Source of the DNA: an uncultured Ruminococcus sp.
GTDB lineage: Bacteria; Bacillota; Clostridia; Oscillospirales; Acutalibacteraceae
NCBI GenBank assembly: GCA_902762335.1
Contig: CACWNZ010000006.1
Coordinates: 1 to 18,283, forward strand
Length of the DNA: 18,283 nucleotides
Reading direction: 5' to 3'
Part shown: one piece after another, positions 6,504 to 13,722 of the stretch
Layout of the letters: the number at the start of each line of letters is the position of its first letter
Numbering within the stretch: position 1 is the stretch's first letter
The notes under the pieces: model-generated
Told to the model about the DNA's origin: nothing
Seen by the model: the letters and a program-made list of their open reading frames with translations, nothing else
Database searches by the model: none
Made by a program: the position numbers and the translations under genes

Positions 6504-8964
6504 GATAATAAAGACGGCAGCTCTCAGCCTGTGCGCCGTGCTTACGGCAGGCGCGGTAGGCGGCGCGGCATTCGCCTTCGGCAGCGGCGGAAATAAGCCC
6601 GCAGAACAGACGACCGTATCCGCTGCCCCTGCCGCCCGGGAGGATAAGGCGGTAAATTCAAAGGACGAGACGGTCTACGTAATAGCGGGCGCGGACGGCT
6701 CGGTAAAAAAGGTAATAGTAAGCGAATGGCTGAAAAACGCTCTCGGTGAAAAGACCTTAGGCGACAGCACGGAGCTTTCGGATATCGTAAACGTAAAGGG
6801 AGACGAATCCTATACGGATAACGGCGGCAGCCGCGTATGGAACGCCGAGGGCAACGATATTTACTATCAGGGCGATATCGATAAGGAACTGCCCGTAGCA
6901 ATTAAGGTGAGCTATACTCTTGACGGCAAAAGCATATCGCCCGATGAGCTGAAGGGCAGGAGCGGAAGGGTGACTATCCGCTTTGACTATGAGAACAAGC
7001 AGTACGAGATAGTTAAGATTAACGACAAGGAAGAAAAAATATATGTTCCCTTCGCTATGCTTACGGGTATGATATTGGATAACGATACCTTCAGAAACGT
7101 GGAGATCTCCAACGGCAGACTGATAAACGACGGCTCACGCACGATAGCTGCGGGTCTTGCCTTTCCGGGACTTCAGGAGGATCTCGGCATAGACAGGGAA
7201 AAGCTTGACATACCCGACTATTTTGAAATAACCGCGGATGCAGATAACTTCTCGCTCGGTATGACGGTGACTCTTGCCGCGAATGAGATATTCAGCTCAC
7301 TCGATACCGATGCGGCGGACAGCTTCGGCGATATAAAGGGCTCTCTTGCCGAGCTCACCGATGCAATGAAGCAGCTTATCGACGGATCATCTAAGCTTTA
7401 CGACGGTCTTTGCACACTGCTTGATAAGTCCGCAGAACTTGTCGACGGCATAAACAAGCTTGCGGAGGGCGCAGGATCGCTCAAAAAGGGCGCAGAAGAG
7501 CTTGACGGCGGCGCGGGTCAGCTCAGTGACGGCACTGCTAAGCTCTCTGAGGGGCTTGATACCCTCGCGGCAAACAACGATGCCCTCAACGGCGGCGCTA
7601 AGCAGGTGTTCGATTCACTTCTCGCCACAGCTGAGACACAGCTCACGGCAGCGGGTCTTACGGTACCCGATATGACTGTTGATAACTATGCCGACGTGCT
7701 AAGCGGGGTAATAGCTTCTCTTGATAAGGATAAGGTATACGCTCAGGCGCTCGGTACGGTTACAGATGCCGTAGAGGCTAAGCGCGGATATATCACGGAG
7801 CAGGTCACTGCGGCTGTGAAGGCGCAGGTAGAAGCCGGCGTTGCCGAGGCCGTAAGGACTGAAGTGGCAAAGAAGGTCGAGGCGGTTGTACGCGCCGAGG
7901 TAGAAACAAAGGTCACGGCGGCAGTCAGCGCCGAGGTAGAGTCTAAGGTCACGGAGGCGGTAAAGGCAGGCGTTACCGCGCAGGTGACGGAGGCTGTTCG
8001 CAGCTCGGTAGAGGAGCAGGTGATAAGCGCCGCCGCAGGAATGGATAAGACGGCATACGAGCAGGCGGCTGCGGCAGGACTTGTTGACGAGGCAACTCAG
8101 ACGGCGATAAAGGCTGCCGTGGATTCTCAGATGCAGTCCGAAGAGGTAAAGCAGGCGATAGAGCAGAACACGACAGCGCAGATGCAGTCAGATACCGTAA
8201 AGCAGACCATAGCGGCGCAGATCGATACTCAGATGCAGTCCGATACAGTAAAGCAGTCCATAGCGCAGAATACCGATGCGCAGATGAGCTCCGATACCGT
8301 AAAGACGCTTATCTCATCAAAAACGGAGGAGCAGATGAACGGTAAAGAGGTAAAGACCCTTATCAGCGCAAAGATCGCCGAAAAGATGGAGTCGACGGAA
8401 ATAAAGGATATTATCGCAGAGAACACCGAGGCTCAGGTGCAGAAGGCTGTTGCCGATGCCATGGCGGGCGACGAGGTGCAGTCAAAGCTTGCGGGCGCAT
8501 CTGAAGGCGCGAAGAAGGTCATTGCGCTCAAGACCTCGCTCGACAGCTATAAAAGCTTCTATACGGGTCTGCAAAGCTATACCGAAGGCGTAGCTAAGGC
8601 GGCGGACGGCGCAAAGGAGCTTAAGAACGGCGCTTCTAAGCTAAGCGAAGGAAGCTCGGCGCTCTCGGACGGCGCAGCTAAGCTCTATGACGGACTTCTT
8701 GCGCTGAAGGACGGTATGCCCGCTCTCAGCGAAGGCATTACGAAGCTTCGCGACGGCTCGCAGTCTCTTGCGGAGGGTCTGGAGGAATTCAACGAAAAGG
8801 GCGTGCAGAAGCTGATCGACGTGCTCGACGGAGATCTATCGGGACTTGCGGAGCGTATAAAGGCTACTGTCAAGGTCTCAAAGAATTACCGCAGCTTCGC
8901 GGGAATATCAGACGGGACGGACGGAAAGGTAAAGTTCATTTACCGCACCGACAGTATAGAATAA
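6493..8964 (+). CDS. Exported X-X-X-L-X-X-G heptad-repeat protein, 823 aa
   Basis: ATG 6493 is chosen because GGAGG (6479-6483) lies 9 nt before it and a signal sequence follows (MKSKIIKTAALSLCAVLTAG, then small residues to about residue 30). Residues ~50-290 are a mixed domain (ETVYVIAGADGSVKKV..., YYQGD, a DYENKQYE stretch). Residues ~294-370 and ~709-764 are two blocks of L-x-x-G heptads (KLYDGLC, KLAEGAG, QLSDGTA; KLSEGSS, ALSDGAA, KLRDGSQ), the X-X-X-L-X-X-G type found in YhgE/Pip-like proteins next to MMPL transporters. Between them lie six 12-residue repeats (438-509) and six 17-residue repeats (546-647) that look like long helical rods. There is no C-terminal membrane helix or sorting motif, so it is either secreted or held by an uncleaved N-terminal helix. 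The gene overlap makes it the likely external partner of the MMPL transporter. Confidence 0.9.
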   Translation: MKSKIIKTAALSLCAVLTAGAVGGAAFAFGSGGNKPAEQTTVSAAPAAREDKAVNSKDETVYVIAGADGSVKKVIVSEWLKNALGEKTLGDSTELSDIVNVKGDESYTDNGGSRVWNAEGNDIYYQGDIDKELPVAIKVSYTLDGKSISPDELKGRSGRVTIRFDYENKQYEIVKINDKEEKIYVPFAMLTGMILDNDTFRNVEISNGRLINDGSRTIAAGLAFPGLQEDLGIDREKLDIPDYFEITADADNFSLGMTVTLAANEIFSSLDTDAADSFGDIKGSLAELTDAMKQLIDGSSKLYDGLCTLLDKSAELVDGINKLAEGAGSLKKGAEELDGGAGQLSDGTAKLSEGLDTLAANNDALNGGAKQVFDSLLATAETQLTAAGLTVPDMTVDNYADVLSGVIASLDKDKVYAQALGTVTDAVEAKRGYITEQVTAAVKAQVEAGVAEAVRTEVAKKVEAVVRAEVETKVTAAVSAEVESKVTEAVKAGVTAQVTEAVRSSVEEQVISAAAGMDKTAYEQAAAAGLVDEATQTAIKAAVDSQMQSEEVKQAIEQNTTAQMQSDTVKQTIAAQIDTQMQSDTVKQSIAQNTDAQMSSDTVKTLISSKTEEQMNGKEVKTLISAKIAEKMESTEIKDIIAENTEAQVQKAVADAMAGDEVQSKLAGASEGAKKVIALKTSLDSYKSFYTGLQSYTEGVAKAADGAKELKNGASKLSEGSSALSDGAAKLYDGLLALKDGMPALSEGITKLRDGSQSLAEGLEEFNEKGVQKLIDVLDGDLSGLAERIKATVKVSKNYRSFAGISDGTDGKVKFIYRTDSIE

Positions 8965-8970
8965 TAAAAA

Positions 8971-9005
8971 ATCAAAGCCGTGCAGGTCGTCTGCACGGCT
9001 TTGAT
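8971..9005 (-). terminator. Terminator between convergent genes
   Basis: A perfect 15-bp stem ATCAAAGCCGTGCAG / CTGCACGGCTTTGAT has a 5-nt loop (GTCGT). On the minus strand it is followed by a T run (complement of 8965-8970), so it terminates the M56 sensor gene well. On the plus strand it is followed by AATGT, so it can stop the heptad-repeat gene only weakly or act as mRNA 3' protection. Confidence 0.85.
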
Positions 9006-9037
9006 AATGTACGGGCTTGTTTTTCGCGGTAAACGGT

Positions 9038-11944
9038 CTATGCGTCCTCGGGAATGCTCGTTGTATTGCCGTAATTCGGCTGCTCACGCCGGAAGAGATA
9101 CTCATGGAGATTAAAGATAAATTCGGTGGAAACAAGCTCGGGCTCTGTCAGATCGTTGTCGTCTTGTCGTTTGCCCTTGAATTTGTTGATGCTTACGTAA
9201 GCCTTTTCGGGAATAATGATAATTTCTATCCGTCTGTCCTTTATGCTGTTTGCATCGGGATAGTAGATATACTGATCATCTTCGGGATAATAAGCGTCGG
9301 GGATACTCTGTATCTTTTTTATCTCCTCCATATAGGGCTCCATAAACCTGCGGCATACTTCCTTGTCATAGCTGTCCGTGACTTCAAGCTCCGGGTCGAC
9401 CTCAACGCTGCCGAATATTCTTTCTACGTCCTCCTCGGTGAGCTTCTGCGTTATCGGGTACGGCTCCCGCCTGCCGTTTCCGGAATCTATATCCCTTACC
9501 TTTTTGCTCAGGTCAAAAACGTCCTCATAGCTTATTCTGTCGCCGTTCTCATCATACTCTGCCACGCGCACAAGACCGTTTCCGAAGATCTGCACCTCCT
9601 GCCGTCTTTTATCCGGGGTGTCGGCATCGGACCAATACATTTGGAACGAATCGTAAGGATCGCTGCTGCTGTCAACGTCGGGAAAATACTGTATTTTCTT
9701 TATCTCCTCTATATTGTTCATCACCCATGCGCGACAGTTCTGAATATTATTGTAATCTATTCCCTCATATATCTTTGCGCCGTCAAATATCGCAGCTATC
9801 TCATCCGAGGTGATCTTCTGCATATTCGGGTACGCATTTCCGTAGGATACCTGCTTCTGATATTCAAGTGTGCCGCCCCCTATAATATCGTTTTTGTTAA
9901 ACGACGACTCATAGGCTGCAACAAGCTTTGCGTAATAATGATATCTCGTTTTTACGTTGATCGAGTCGGTGACCTCCTCGGGGACGAGCACCTCCTTGCC
10001 CTTCAGCTTTTTATCGCCGTCGGGATAGGTCGGAGAGGTATACACGGTCTTTGTATAGGGGGAGGGCAGTCTGCGTGAATACCGCTCCTCAGAGCAGCCG
10101 CAGCTTTTGAATGCCGCCCTTTCAAGCTCGTAGGTATAGCTGTAAAGACACTCGCTGCTTTCAAGGTCTCCGTATTCGTCAAAGCAGCTTCTTGTAAGAG
10201 TCATGGTGTTGAAATTCATGCAGAGCTGAGTGCGGCAGCCGCTGCGCTCGTTGCTGTCCGGCCAATAATAATATAAGGGCAGGATATATTTTTTATTGTT
10301 CAGGGGAACTGCGTTGACACTGCGGGCGTTGTCATATCCGTCGGGAAAATACTGGATAGCCTGCACGGCATCAAACACCGATCTTGAGCGCTGCGGGTCA
10401 AGGATCGTATCATAGTAATATTCGTTTCTGTCAAATTCAAATTTGTCGTCAGCAACCGCGCGGAGTATCTCATCATCGTATGCTGTTGAGGTGAGTATGT
10501 CGACAAATTCGCGCGCGGTTATCTTTCTCATATCGGGCTTTGCCGCGCCCAATGCAAGATAGTGCTGATAGATGAGAACGTCATAGTGTTCCTTTCCGTA
10601 ATAAACGCTCCAATTCTTCGTATCAGAGGTGTCGTCCTCTTTGCCCGTATTCAGGCGCTTGCCTGTGGAGCCGTCTGCGGGTGTGACCATAGAATTATTG
10701 AGCTCCAGCTTCCAATCGTCGGCGTATATGAATGCATCGGCTCCCGTTACCGTGCCTAAGGGCGTTTCTTCGGGTACCTCGGGTCTTGTATCGGGCTCGC
10801 CTTCGGGCAGAATGAAGGCGCTGCTTTCTTTGGACGATGGCTCCTCCGCGCCGCCCGCCGCCGTTTTATCGTCTGATGTAACGGGTCTTGTCATAAAGAA
10901 CACGCCGACCCCTGCTGCAGCAAGAGCGCATATTATAATTATCCATAATGCGGGTCTTTTATAGCTCAACACGTTTACCACCCTTTCTTTTACTCCCGAT
11001 TCTCCGAAGCCGAGGGGCAGATAGTTTACCGCTTTTTTCTGCTCGCTGCATTTTACGAGAGCATGGGAGTATCGTTTTCTTTTATCCTGAGAATAATCTC
11101 TCACCACTCTTTCATCACAGGCTAATTCGACGTCCCTGCAGAACAGACCGAAGGCAAGCCATACCATGGGATCAAACCAATGCAGACAGAGTATCGCAAA
11201 GCCAACGGGCTTCCATAGGTGATCGAGACGGCAAAGGTGCGCGCGCTCGTGCGCCAGGATATACTCTATGTCATCCGCGTCGGTCCCCTCGGGAAGATAG
11301 ATCTTTGGAGATATTATACCGAGTATGAAGGGCGTGTCCGTCATGCCGCTTACGAATACGCCTTTTTCGATCTCGGAAGCTCCGCGCAGCCTGTGCGCCG
11401 TTATAAAATATCTTACAAGCGCACCGATGAACATAAGTACGGCTCCCGCCGCCCATATATAGGGCAGAGCGTGAAGTATGCCGCTGAAAATATTTACGGG
11501 CGGCGCTTCGGGTACTGAGGCTTGTGATGCTGCTTCCTCGTGTATGCTTTCCTGTGGCGTTACGGAACTGACTGTCTGCTCATGCTCCGCCGCGATCTGA
11601 GGAGTGACCTCTTCCGTGACGAACTGAGAGGTTTGCGGTACGGACGGCGAGGGACGTTCGCTGATCCTTTGTGTCTGCTTTACGTGAGCGTCCGCAGAGG
11701 TCTCGGATCTTACGGCGGCATTGTCCGAAAATGCCTGTTCTATCATCGGCTGACTGTCGGGAATAAGGCTGAGTACGCTTTGCAGTGTGAACGGGCATAT
11801 CAGTCTTAGCCCGACAAAAGCCCATAATATACAGAAGAACGCCTTAGGCGCTCTGCGAAGTATAAGACGGAGCGCTATGACCGCCGCAATAACTATGCAC
11901 GCCGATATGCTCATATTCAGCACAGAGATAAACAGACTCTCCAT
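9038..11944 (-). CDS. M56-family (BlaR1-type) metalloprotease sensor, 968 aa
   Basis: The N-terminal ~360 residues are an M56 integral membrane zinc peptidase: several membrane helices (SACIVIAAVIALRLIL; KAFFCILWAFVGLRL; LPYIWAAGAVLMFIGALV), the catalytic HERAH at 232-236 (HExxH), then LCLHWFDPMVWLAF and the third-ligand motif ELACDE. A last membrane helix (ALWIIIICALAAAGVGVFF, about 338-358) leads to ~600 external residues. These lack the penicillin-binding SxxK/SxN/KTG set of BlaR1. They instead carry about three copies of one module with pattern M-x-K-I-T-x-x-E ... IQYFPD, beginning near residues 472, 708 and 833. In BlaR1/MecR1 systems an external signal activates the protease, leading to repressor loss; here the repressor gene is immediately upstream and overlaps the start. 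The external signal is not readable from sequence, so beta-lactam sensing should not be assumed. Confidence 0.9.
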   Translation of the reverse strand: MESLFISVLNMSISACIVIAAVIALRLILRRAPKAFFCILWAFVGLRLICPFTLQSVLSLIPDSQPMIEQAFSDNAAVRSETSADAHVKQTQRISERPSPSVPQTSQFVTEEVTPQIAAEHEQTVSSVTPQESIHEEAASQASVPEAPPVNIFSGILHALPYIWAAGAVLMFIGALVRYFITAHRLRGASEIEKGVFVSGMTDTPFILGIISPKIYLPEGTDADDIEYILAHERAHLCRLDHLWKPVGFAILCLHWFDPMVWLAFGLFCRDVELACDERVVRDYSQDKRKRYSHALVKCSEQKKAVNYLPLGFGESGVKERVVNVLSYKRPALWIIIICALAAAGVGVFFMTRPVTSDDKTAAGGAEEPSSKESSAFILPEGEPDTRPEVPEETPLGTVTGADAFIYADDWKLELNNSMVTPADGSTGKRLNTGKEDDTSDTKNWSVYYGKEHYDVLIYQHYLALGAAKPDMRKITAREFVDILTSTAYDDEILRAVADDKFEFDRNEYYYDTILDPQRSRSVFDAVQAIQYFPDGYDNARSVNAVPLNNKKYILPLYYYWPDSNERSGCRTQLCMNFNTMTLTRSCFDEYGDLESSECLYSYTYELERAAFKSCGCSEERYSRRLPSPYTKTVYTSPTYPDGDKKLKGKEVLVPEEVTDSINVKTRYHYYAKLVAAYESSFNKNDIIGGGTLEYQKQVSYGNAYPNMQKITSDEIAAIFDGAKIYEGIDYNNIQNCRAWVMNNIEEIKKIQYFPDVDSSSDPYDSFQMYWSDADTPDKRRQEVQIFGNGLVRVAEYDENGDRISYEDVFDLSKKVRDIDSGNGRREPYPITQKLTEEDVERIFGSVEVDPELEVTDSYDKEVCRRFMEPYMEEIKKIQSIPDAYYPEDDQYIYYPDANSIKDRRIEIIIIPEKAYVSINKFKGKRQDDNDLTEPELVSTEFIFNLHEYLFRREQPNYGNTTSIPEDA

Positions 11945-12309
11945 TATTGATCCTCCCCGTATTTGTCGATCATCTCGTGAAGCTCCTTTATTTCCTCCGC
12001 GCTGAGCTTTTTACGCGATGCAAAGGCGGCGACAAAGGCGGGCAGCGACCCCGAAAAAAGCTCGTCTACGAATTTCCTGCTCTGCACGGAATAATAATCG
12101 TTTCTTGAATACAGCGACGTTACGGTGCCGCTGTCGTTGCGGAATATGCCCTTATTGCACAGGCGCTTTAATACTGTAAAGGAGGTCGTTTTTTTCCACC
12201 CGAGCGCAGCCTCGCTCTTTGCGGCAAGCTCGGATGAGGTTATCGGCTCATTATCCCATATAATGTCCGCAAATTTCGATTCCGCCGTCCCCGGTTTGAG
12301 TTCGCTCAT
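11944..12309 (-). CDS. BlaI/MecI-family transcriptional repressor, 121 aa
   Basis: This is a small winged-helix repressor of the BlaI/MecI/CopY family: LKPGTAESKFADIIWDNEPITSSELAAK, then the recognition part GWKKTTSFTVLKRLCNKGIF and a wing (GTVTSLYSRNDYY). A helical dimerisation tail (FSGSLPAFVAAF, AEEIKELHEMIDKY) follows. Of three adjacent starts (GTG 12318, ATG 12312, ATG 12309) the last is preferred because GAGG is then 8 nt upstream; length is typical. Its end overlaps the M56 sensor's ATG, so both are made from one mRNA. In this family the repressor blocks its own operon and is cleaved or released after sensor activation. Two dyad sequences over its promoter support autoregulation here. 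Confidence 0.93.
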   Translation of the reverse strand: MSELKPGTAESKFADIIWDNEPITSSELAAKSEAALGWKKTTSFTVLKRLCNKGIFRNDSGTVTSLYSRNDYYSVQSRKFVDELFSGSLPAFVAAFASRKKLSAEEIKELHEMIDKYGEDQ

Positions 12310-12330
12310 CATTATCACCTCGGTTTTGTT

Positions 12331-12384
12331 ATTCTACAAGCTGTAGTCTGACTATATTCTACAACAAGTAGAATGAAACTTCAA
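12331..12384 (-). promoter_or_regulatory. BlaI-type promoter with two operator dyads
   Basis: Reading the minus strand, -35 TTGAAG (complement of 12379-12384) and -10 TAGAAT (complement of 12356-12361) are separated by 17 bp. Dyad 1 is CTACA-AGC-TGTAG (12334-12346), between promoter and start. Dyad 2 is ATTCTAC-AACAA-GTAGAAT (12356-12374), covering the -10 and spacer. The CTAC/GTAG cores resemble the TACA/TGTA core of known BlaI/MecI operators, so both are good candidates for autorepression sites. Confidence 0.75.
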
Positions 12385-12482
12385 GCGGTATATTTCACGA
12401 TATTACGGCTGTATCTTTGTCGGATATTACGAACAATAAAAGGCTGTTCTTCATTTTGCCGCAGCCTGATTTCATGTTCGAC

Positions 12483-12513
12483 TTCAACGATAACCCATAC
12501 TTAATACGCCGCG
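12483..12513 (+). repeat. Dispersed intergenic repeat, copy A
   Basis: This copy contains TTCAACGATAACCCATACTT, then AATACGCCGC; a near-identical copy is at 13320-13348. Its second half is roughly the reverse complement of the copies at 12531, 12753 and 13488, so A and the copy at 12531 form an imperfect inverted pair. Confidence 0.6.
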
Positions 12514-12530
12514 GCGGCAATAAAGCATGA

Positions 12531-12553
12531 CCGCGGGCATGAAGTATGATACC
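12531..12553 (+). repeat. Dispersed intergenic repeat, copy M1
   Basis: CCGCGGGCATGAAGTATGAT followed by ACC. It is identical to the copy at 12753-12775, and the similarity continues downstream (ATAAGAAAGCCGCGCCGC against GCAAGAAAGCTGTGCCGC). It is part of the non-coding block 12385-12804. Confidence 0.7.
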
Positions 12554-12584
12554 ATAAGAAAGCCGCGCCGCGAACACGGCTCCG

Positions 12585-12662
12585 GCGGCAAGCTGCCGCG
12601 GAAAAAAATAATAAAGAATAATGAAAAAATAATAATTGTGGTGGGCGGTGCTTTGCACCGCC
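12585..12662. repeat. Intergenic hairpins around an A/T-rich spacer
   Basis: Two perfect hairpins with 3-nt loops, GCGGCA-AGC-TGCCGC (12585-12599) and GGCGGTGC-TTT-GCACCGCC (12644-12662), flank an A/T-rich stretch (12601-12639). Neither has a proper T run, so I do not call them terminators. No gene is supported between 12385 and 12804. Confidence 0.6.
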
Positions 12663-12752
12663 ATTATAGTAAGCTTTTGGAGAAGGACAGCTTCATTTCC
12701 GTGAGAAAGCTTCTGATAGTAAGACGTATCGGGTACGCAATTCAGCTTGCCC

Positions 12753-12775
12753 CCGCGGGCATGAAGTATGATACC
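12753..12775 (+). repeat. Dispersed intergenic repeat, copy M2
   Basis: This is a second exact copy of the 23-bp core found at 12531-12553, just upstream of the promoter of the small membrane protein gene. Confidence 0.7.
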
Positions 12776-12804
12776 GCAAGAAAGCTGTGCCGCAAAAATG
12801 CCAC

Positions 12805-12833
12805 TATACAATCACTTTGAAACAAGGTATAAT
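12805..12833 (+). promoter_or_regulatory. Promoter of small membrane protein gene
   Basis: A perfect -10 TATAAT (12828-12833) lies 17 bp after TATACA (12805-12810, 4 of 6 matches to consensus), 61 nt before the start codon. Confidence 0.6.
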
Positions 12834-12894
12834 AATATAGACCGCAGGGGCTTGTTCTGCCGTTGAGGAAGTATTTATGAACGGAGGAAAAAAT

Positions 12895-13221
12895 ATGTCT
12901 TATTATCTGCCGTATTTTATATTCGGAGGACTTGCGCTATTAGTTGTGCTTATTGCGGTGCTTAGCTTTACGCGCAGACACAAAATACAAAAGTACGGTG
13001 TAGAGACCGATGCTGTGATCTCACGCGTCAGCAGGAGTGAGAGGACCGACTCTGACGGCAGGTCTGATACCTATTACACCTATTACGTTACCTTTACCGC
13101 ACAGGACGGCAGGACCGTTGAGGCGATGCTTGACACTGAGCCGTCAGATACACGGATAGGCGCTCGTGTGCGGATAAAATATCTGCCCGAAAAGCCTAAA
13201 AACGTCATTCTCCTGAGATAA
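12895..13221 (+). CDS. Small one-TM membrane protein, DUF3592-like, 108 aa
   Basis: The ATG at 12895 follows GGAGG by 7-8 nt; an in-frame ATG at 12877 lacks a ribosome binding site. Residues 1-28 hold one membrane helix (YFIFGGLALLVVLIAVLSF) followed by the basic stop FTRRHK. The rest is a small beta-rich domain: GVETDAVISRVSRSERTDSDG, YYTYYVTFTAQDGRTVEA, IGARVRIKYLPEKPKNVILL. The order of an A-x-I strand, a Y-x-V-x-F strand and a final G-x-x-V-x-V-x-Y-x-P-x-x-P-x-x-x motif is that of DUF3592-like proteins, whose function is unknown. It is monocistronic, with its own promoter, and is followed by a hairpin-rich non-coding block. Confidence 0.82.
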   Translation: MSYYLPYFIFGGLALLVVLIAVLSFTRRHKIQKYGVETDAVISRVSRSERTDSDGRSDTYYTYYVTFTAQDGRTVEAMLDTEPSDTRIGARVRIKYLPEKPKNVILLR

Positions 13222-13319
13222 AGCGGCAAGCTGCCGTGTCTCGCCTGCCGGCTCGGTCGGCGCTTCTGCCTTTGGCAGAGTTGTCCACCGGACAACCGCG
13301 CCCCGATTTCGCGTTCCTA

Positions 13320-13348
13320 TTCAACGATAACCTATACTTCTACGCCGC
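13320..13348 (+). repeat. Dispersed intergenic repeat, copy C
   Basis: TTCAACGATAACCTATACTT followed by CTACGCCGC is nearly identical to copy A at 12483-12513 (three differences by eye). It lies just inside the left arm of the long inverted pair. Confidence 0.6.
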
Positions 13349-13487
13349 AAATACGGCTATATAATAGGCACGTAAAGCTGATAGAATGAAGAACTCAAAG
13401 TTCATGAAGAAACAGCCGGAAAGCAGCCCTGCGGGCTGCGGCGGCGTGGATAGCACCATGCAAGGCAAAGCCTTGCCGTGCCGGATG

Positions 13488-13510
13488 CCGCGGGAATGAA
13501 GTATGATACG
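13488..13510 (+). repeat. Dispersed intergenic repeat, copy M3
   Basis: CCGCGGGAATGAAGTATGAT followed by ACG is the third copy of the core at 12531 and 12753, with two differences. It lies just inside the right arm of the inverted pair, facing copy C in opposite sense. Confidence 0.6.
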
Positions 13511-13593
13511 CCGAAGAAGTAAGCGCGCGCAAGCGCGCGGAACGCGAATCGGGACCGGCGGCTCGCCGGCGCCGGCACCGGTGCCGGGCGATA

Positions 13594-13622
13594 TTGACAT
13601 AACGGGGGAATTGCAGTAGAAT
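13594..13622 (+). promoter_or_regulatory. Strong promoter of the pyruvyltransferase/MenD-like operon
   Basis: A consensus -35 TTGACA (13594-13599), 17-bp spacer and -10 TAGAAT (13617-13622) give a start near 13629 and a leader of about 95 nt. The leader has a short stem GGAGC-AGG-GCTCC but no riboswitch I can recognise. The coding start has AAGGAG 8 nt upstream. Confidence 0.8.
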
Positions 13623-13722
13623 TAGTGTGTGAGATCGGGCAAAGGACCGCGCGGTTTTCCGTAAGGAGCAGGGCTCCGAGGGGGGATCCGCATACTATAT
13701 ATGACCTCAAGGAGTTGTTATA

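Larger units (their letters stand above)
13223..13590. repeat. GC-rich hairpin and repeat block
   Basis: This non-coding stretch holds many perfect hairpins with 2-3-nt loops: CGGCA-AGC-TGCCG (13224-13236), TCTGCC-TTT-GGCAGA (13265-13279), GTTGTCC-ACC-GGACAAC (13280-13296), GCAGCCC-TGC-GGGCTGC (13423-13439), GCAAGGC-AAA-GCCTTGC (13460-13476) and CGCGCGC-AA-GCGCGCG (13524-13539). It ends in a 16-bp palindrome CCGGCACC/GGTGCCGG (13572-13587). A long-range inverted pair, CCCGATTTCGCGTTCC (13302-13317) and GGAACGCGAATCGGG (13539-13553), encloses the middle, giving it the look of a small mobile or palindromic element. No T run follows the hairpins. Confidence 0.65.

Noticed and set aside
9017..10078. 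Long plus-strand frame of 353 codons
   Set aside because: It lies wholly antisense to the M56 sensor's external part, starts without a ribosome binding site and has a hydrophobic, repetitive composition typical of a mirror frame.
9038..12309. Calling the pair a beta-lactam resistance system (blaI/blaR1)
   Set aside because: No penicillin-binding motifs are seen in the sensor and no beta-lactamase or PBP2a gene is nearby.
12483..12775. CRISPR array
   Set aside because: Repeat copies are few, unevenly spaced, inverted relative to each other and imperfect; no cas genes are in the window.
12395..12820. Overlapping frames on both strands (138 and 97 codons)
   Set aside because: They cover the dispersed repeats and hairpins; repeated peptide pieces (GIILHARG) only reflect the DNA repeat, and no ribosome binding site is present.
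13629..13722. Possible thiamine-pyrophosphate riboswitch before the ThDP enzyme
   Set aside because: The leader is short and lacks the conserved CUGAGA and following THI-box elements.
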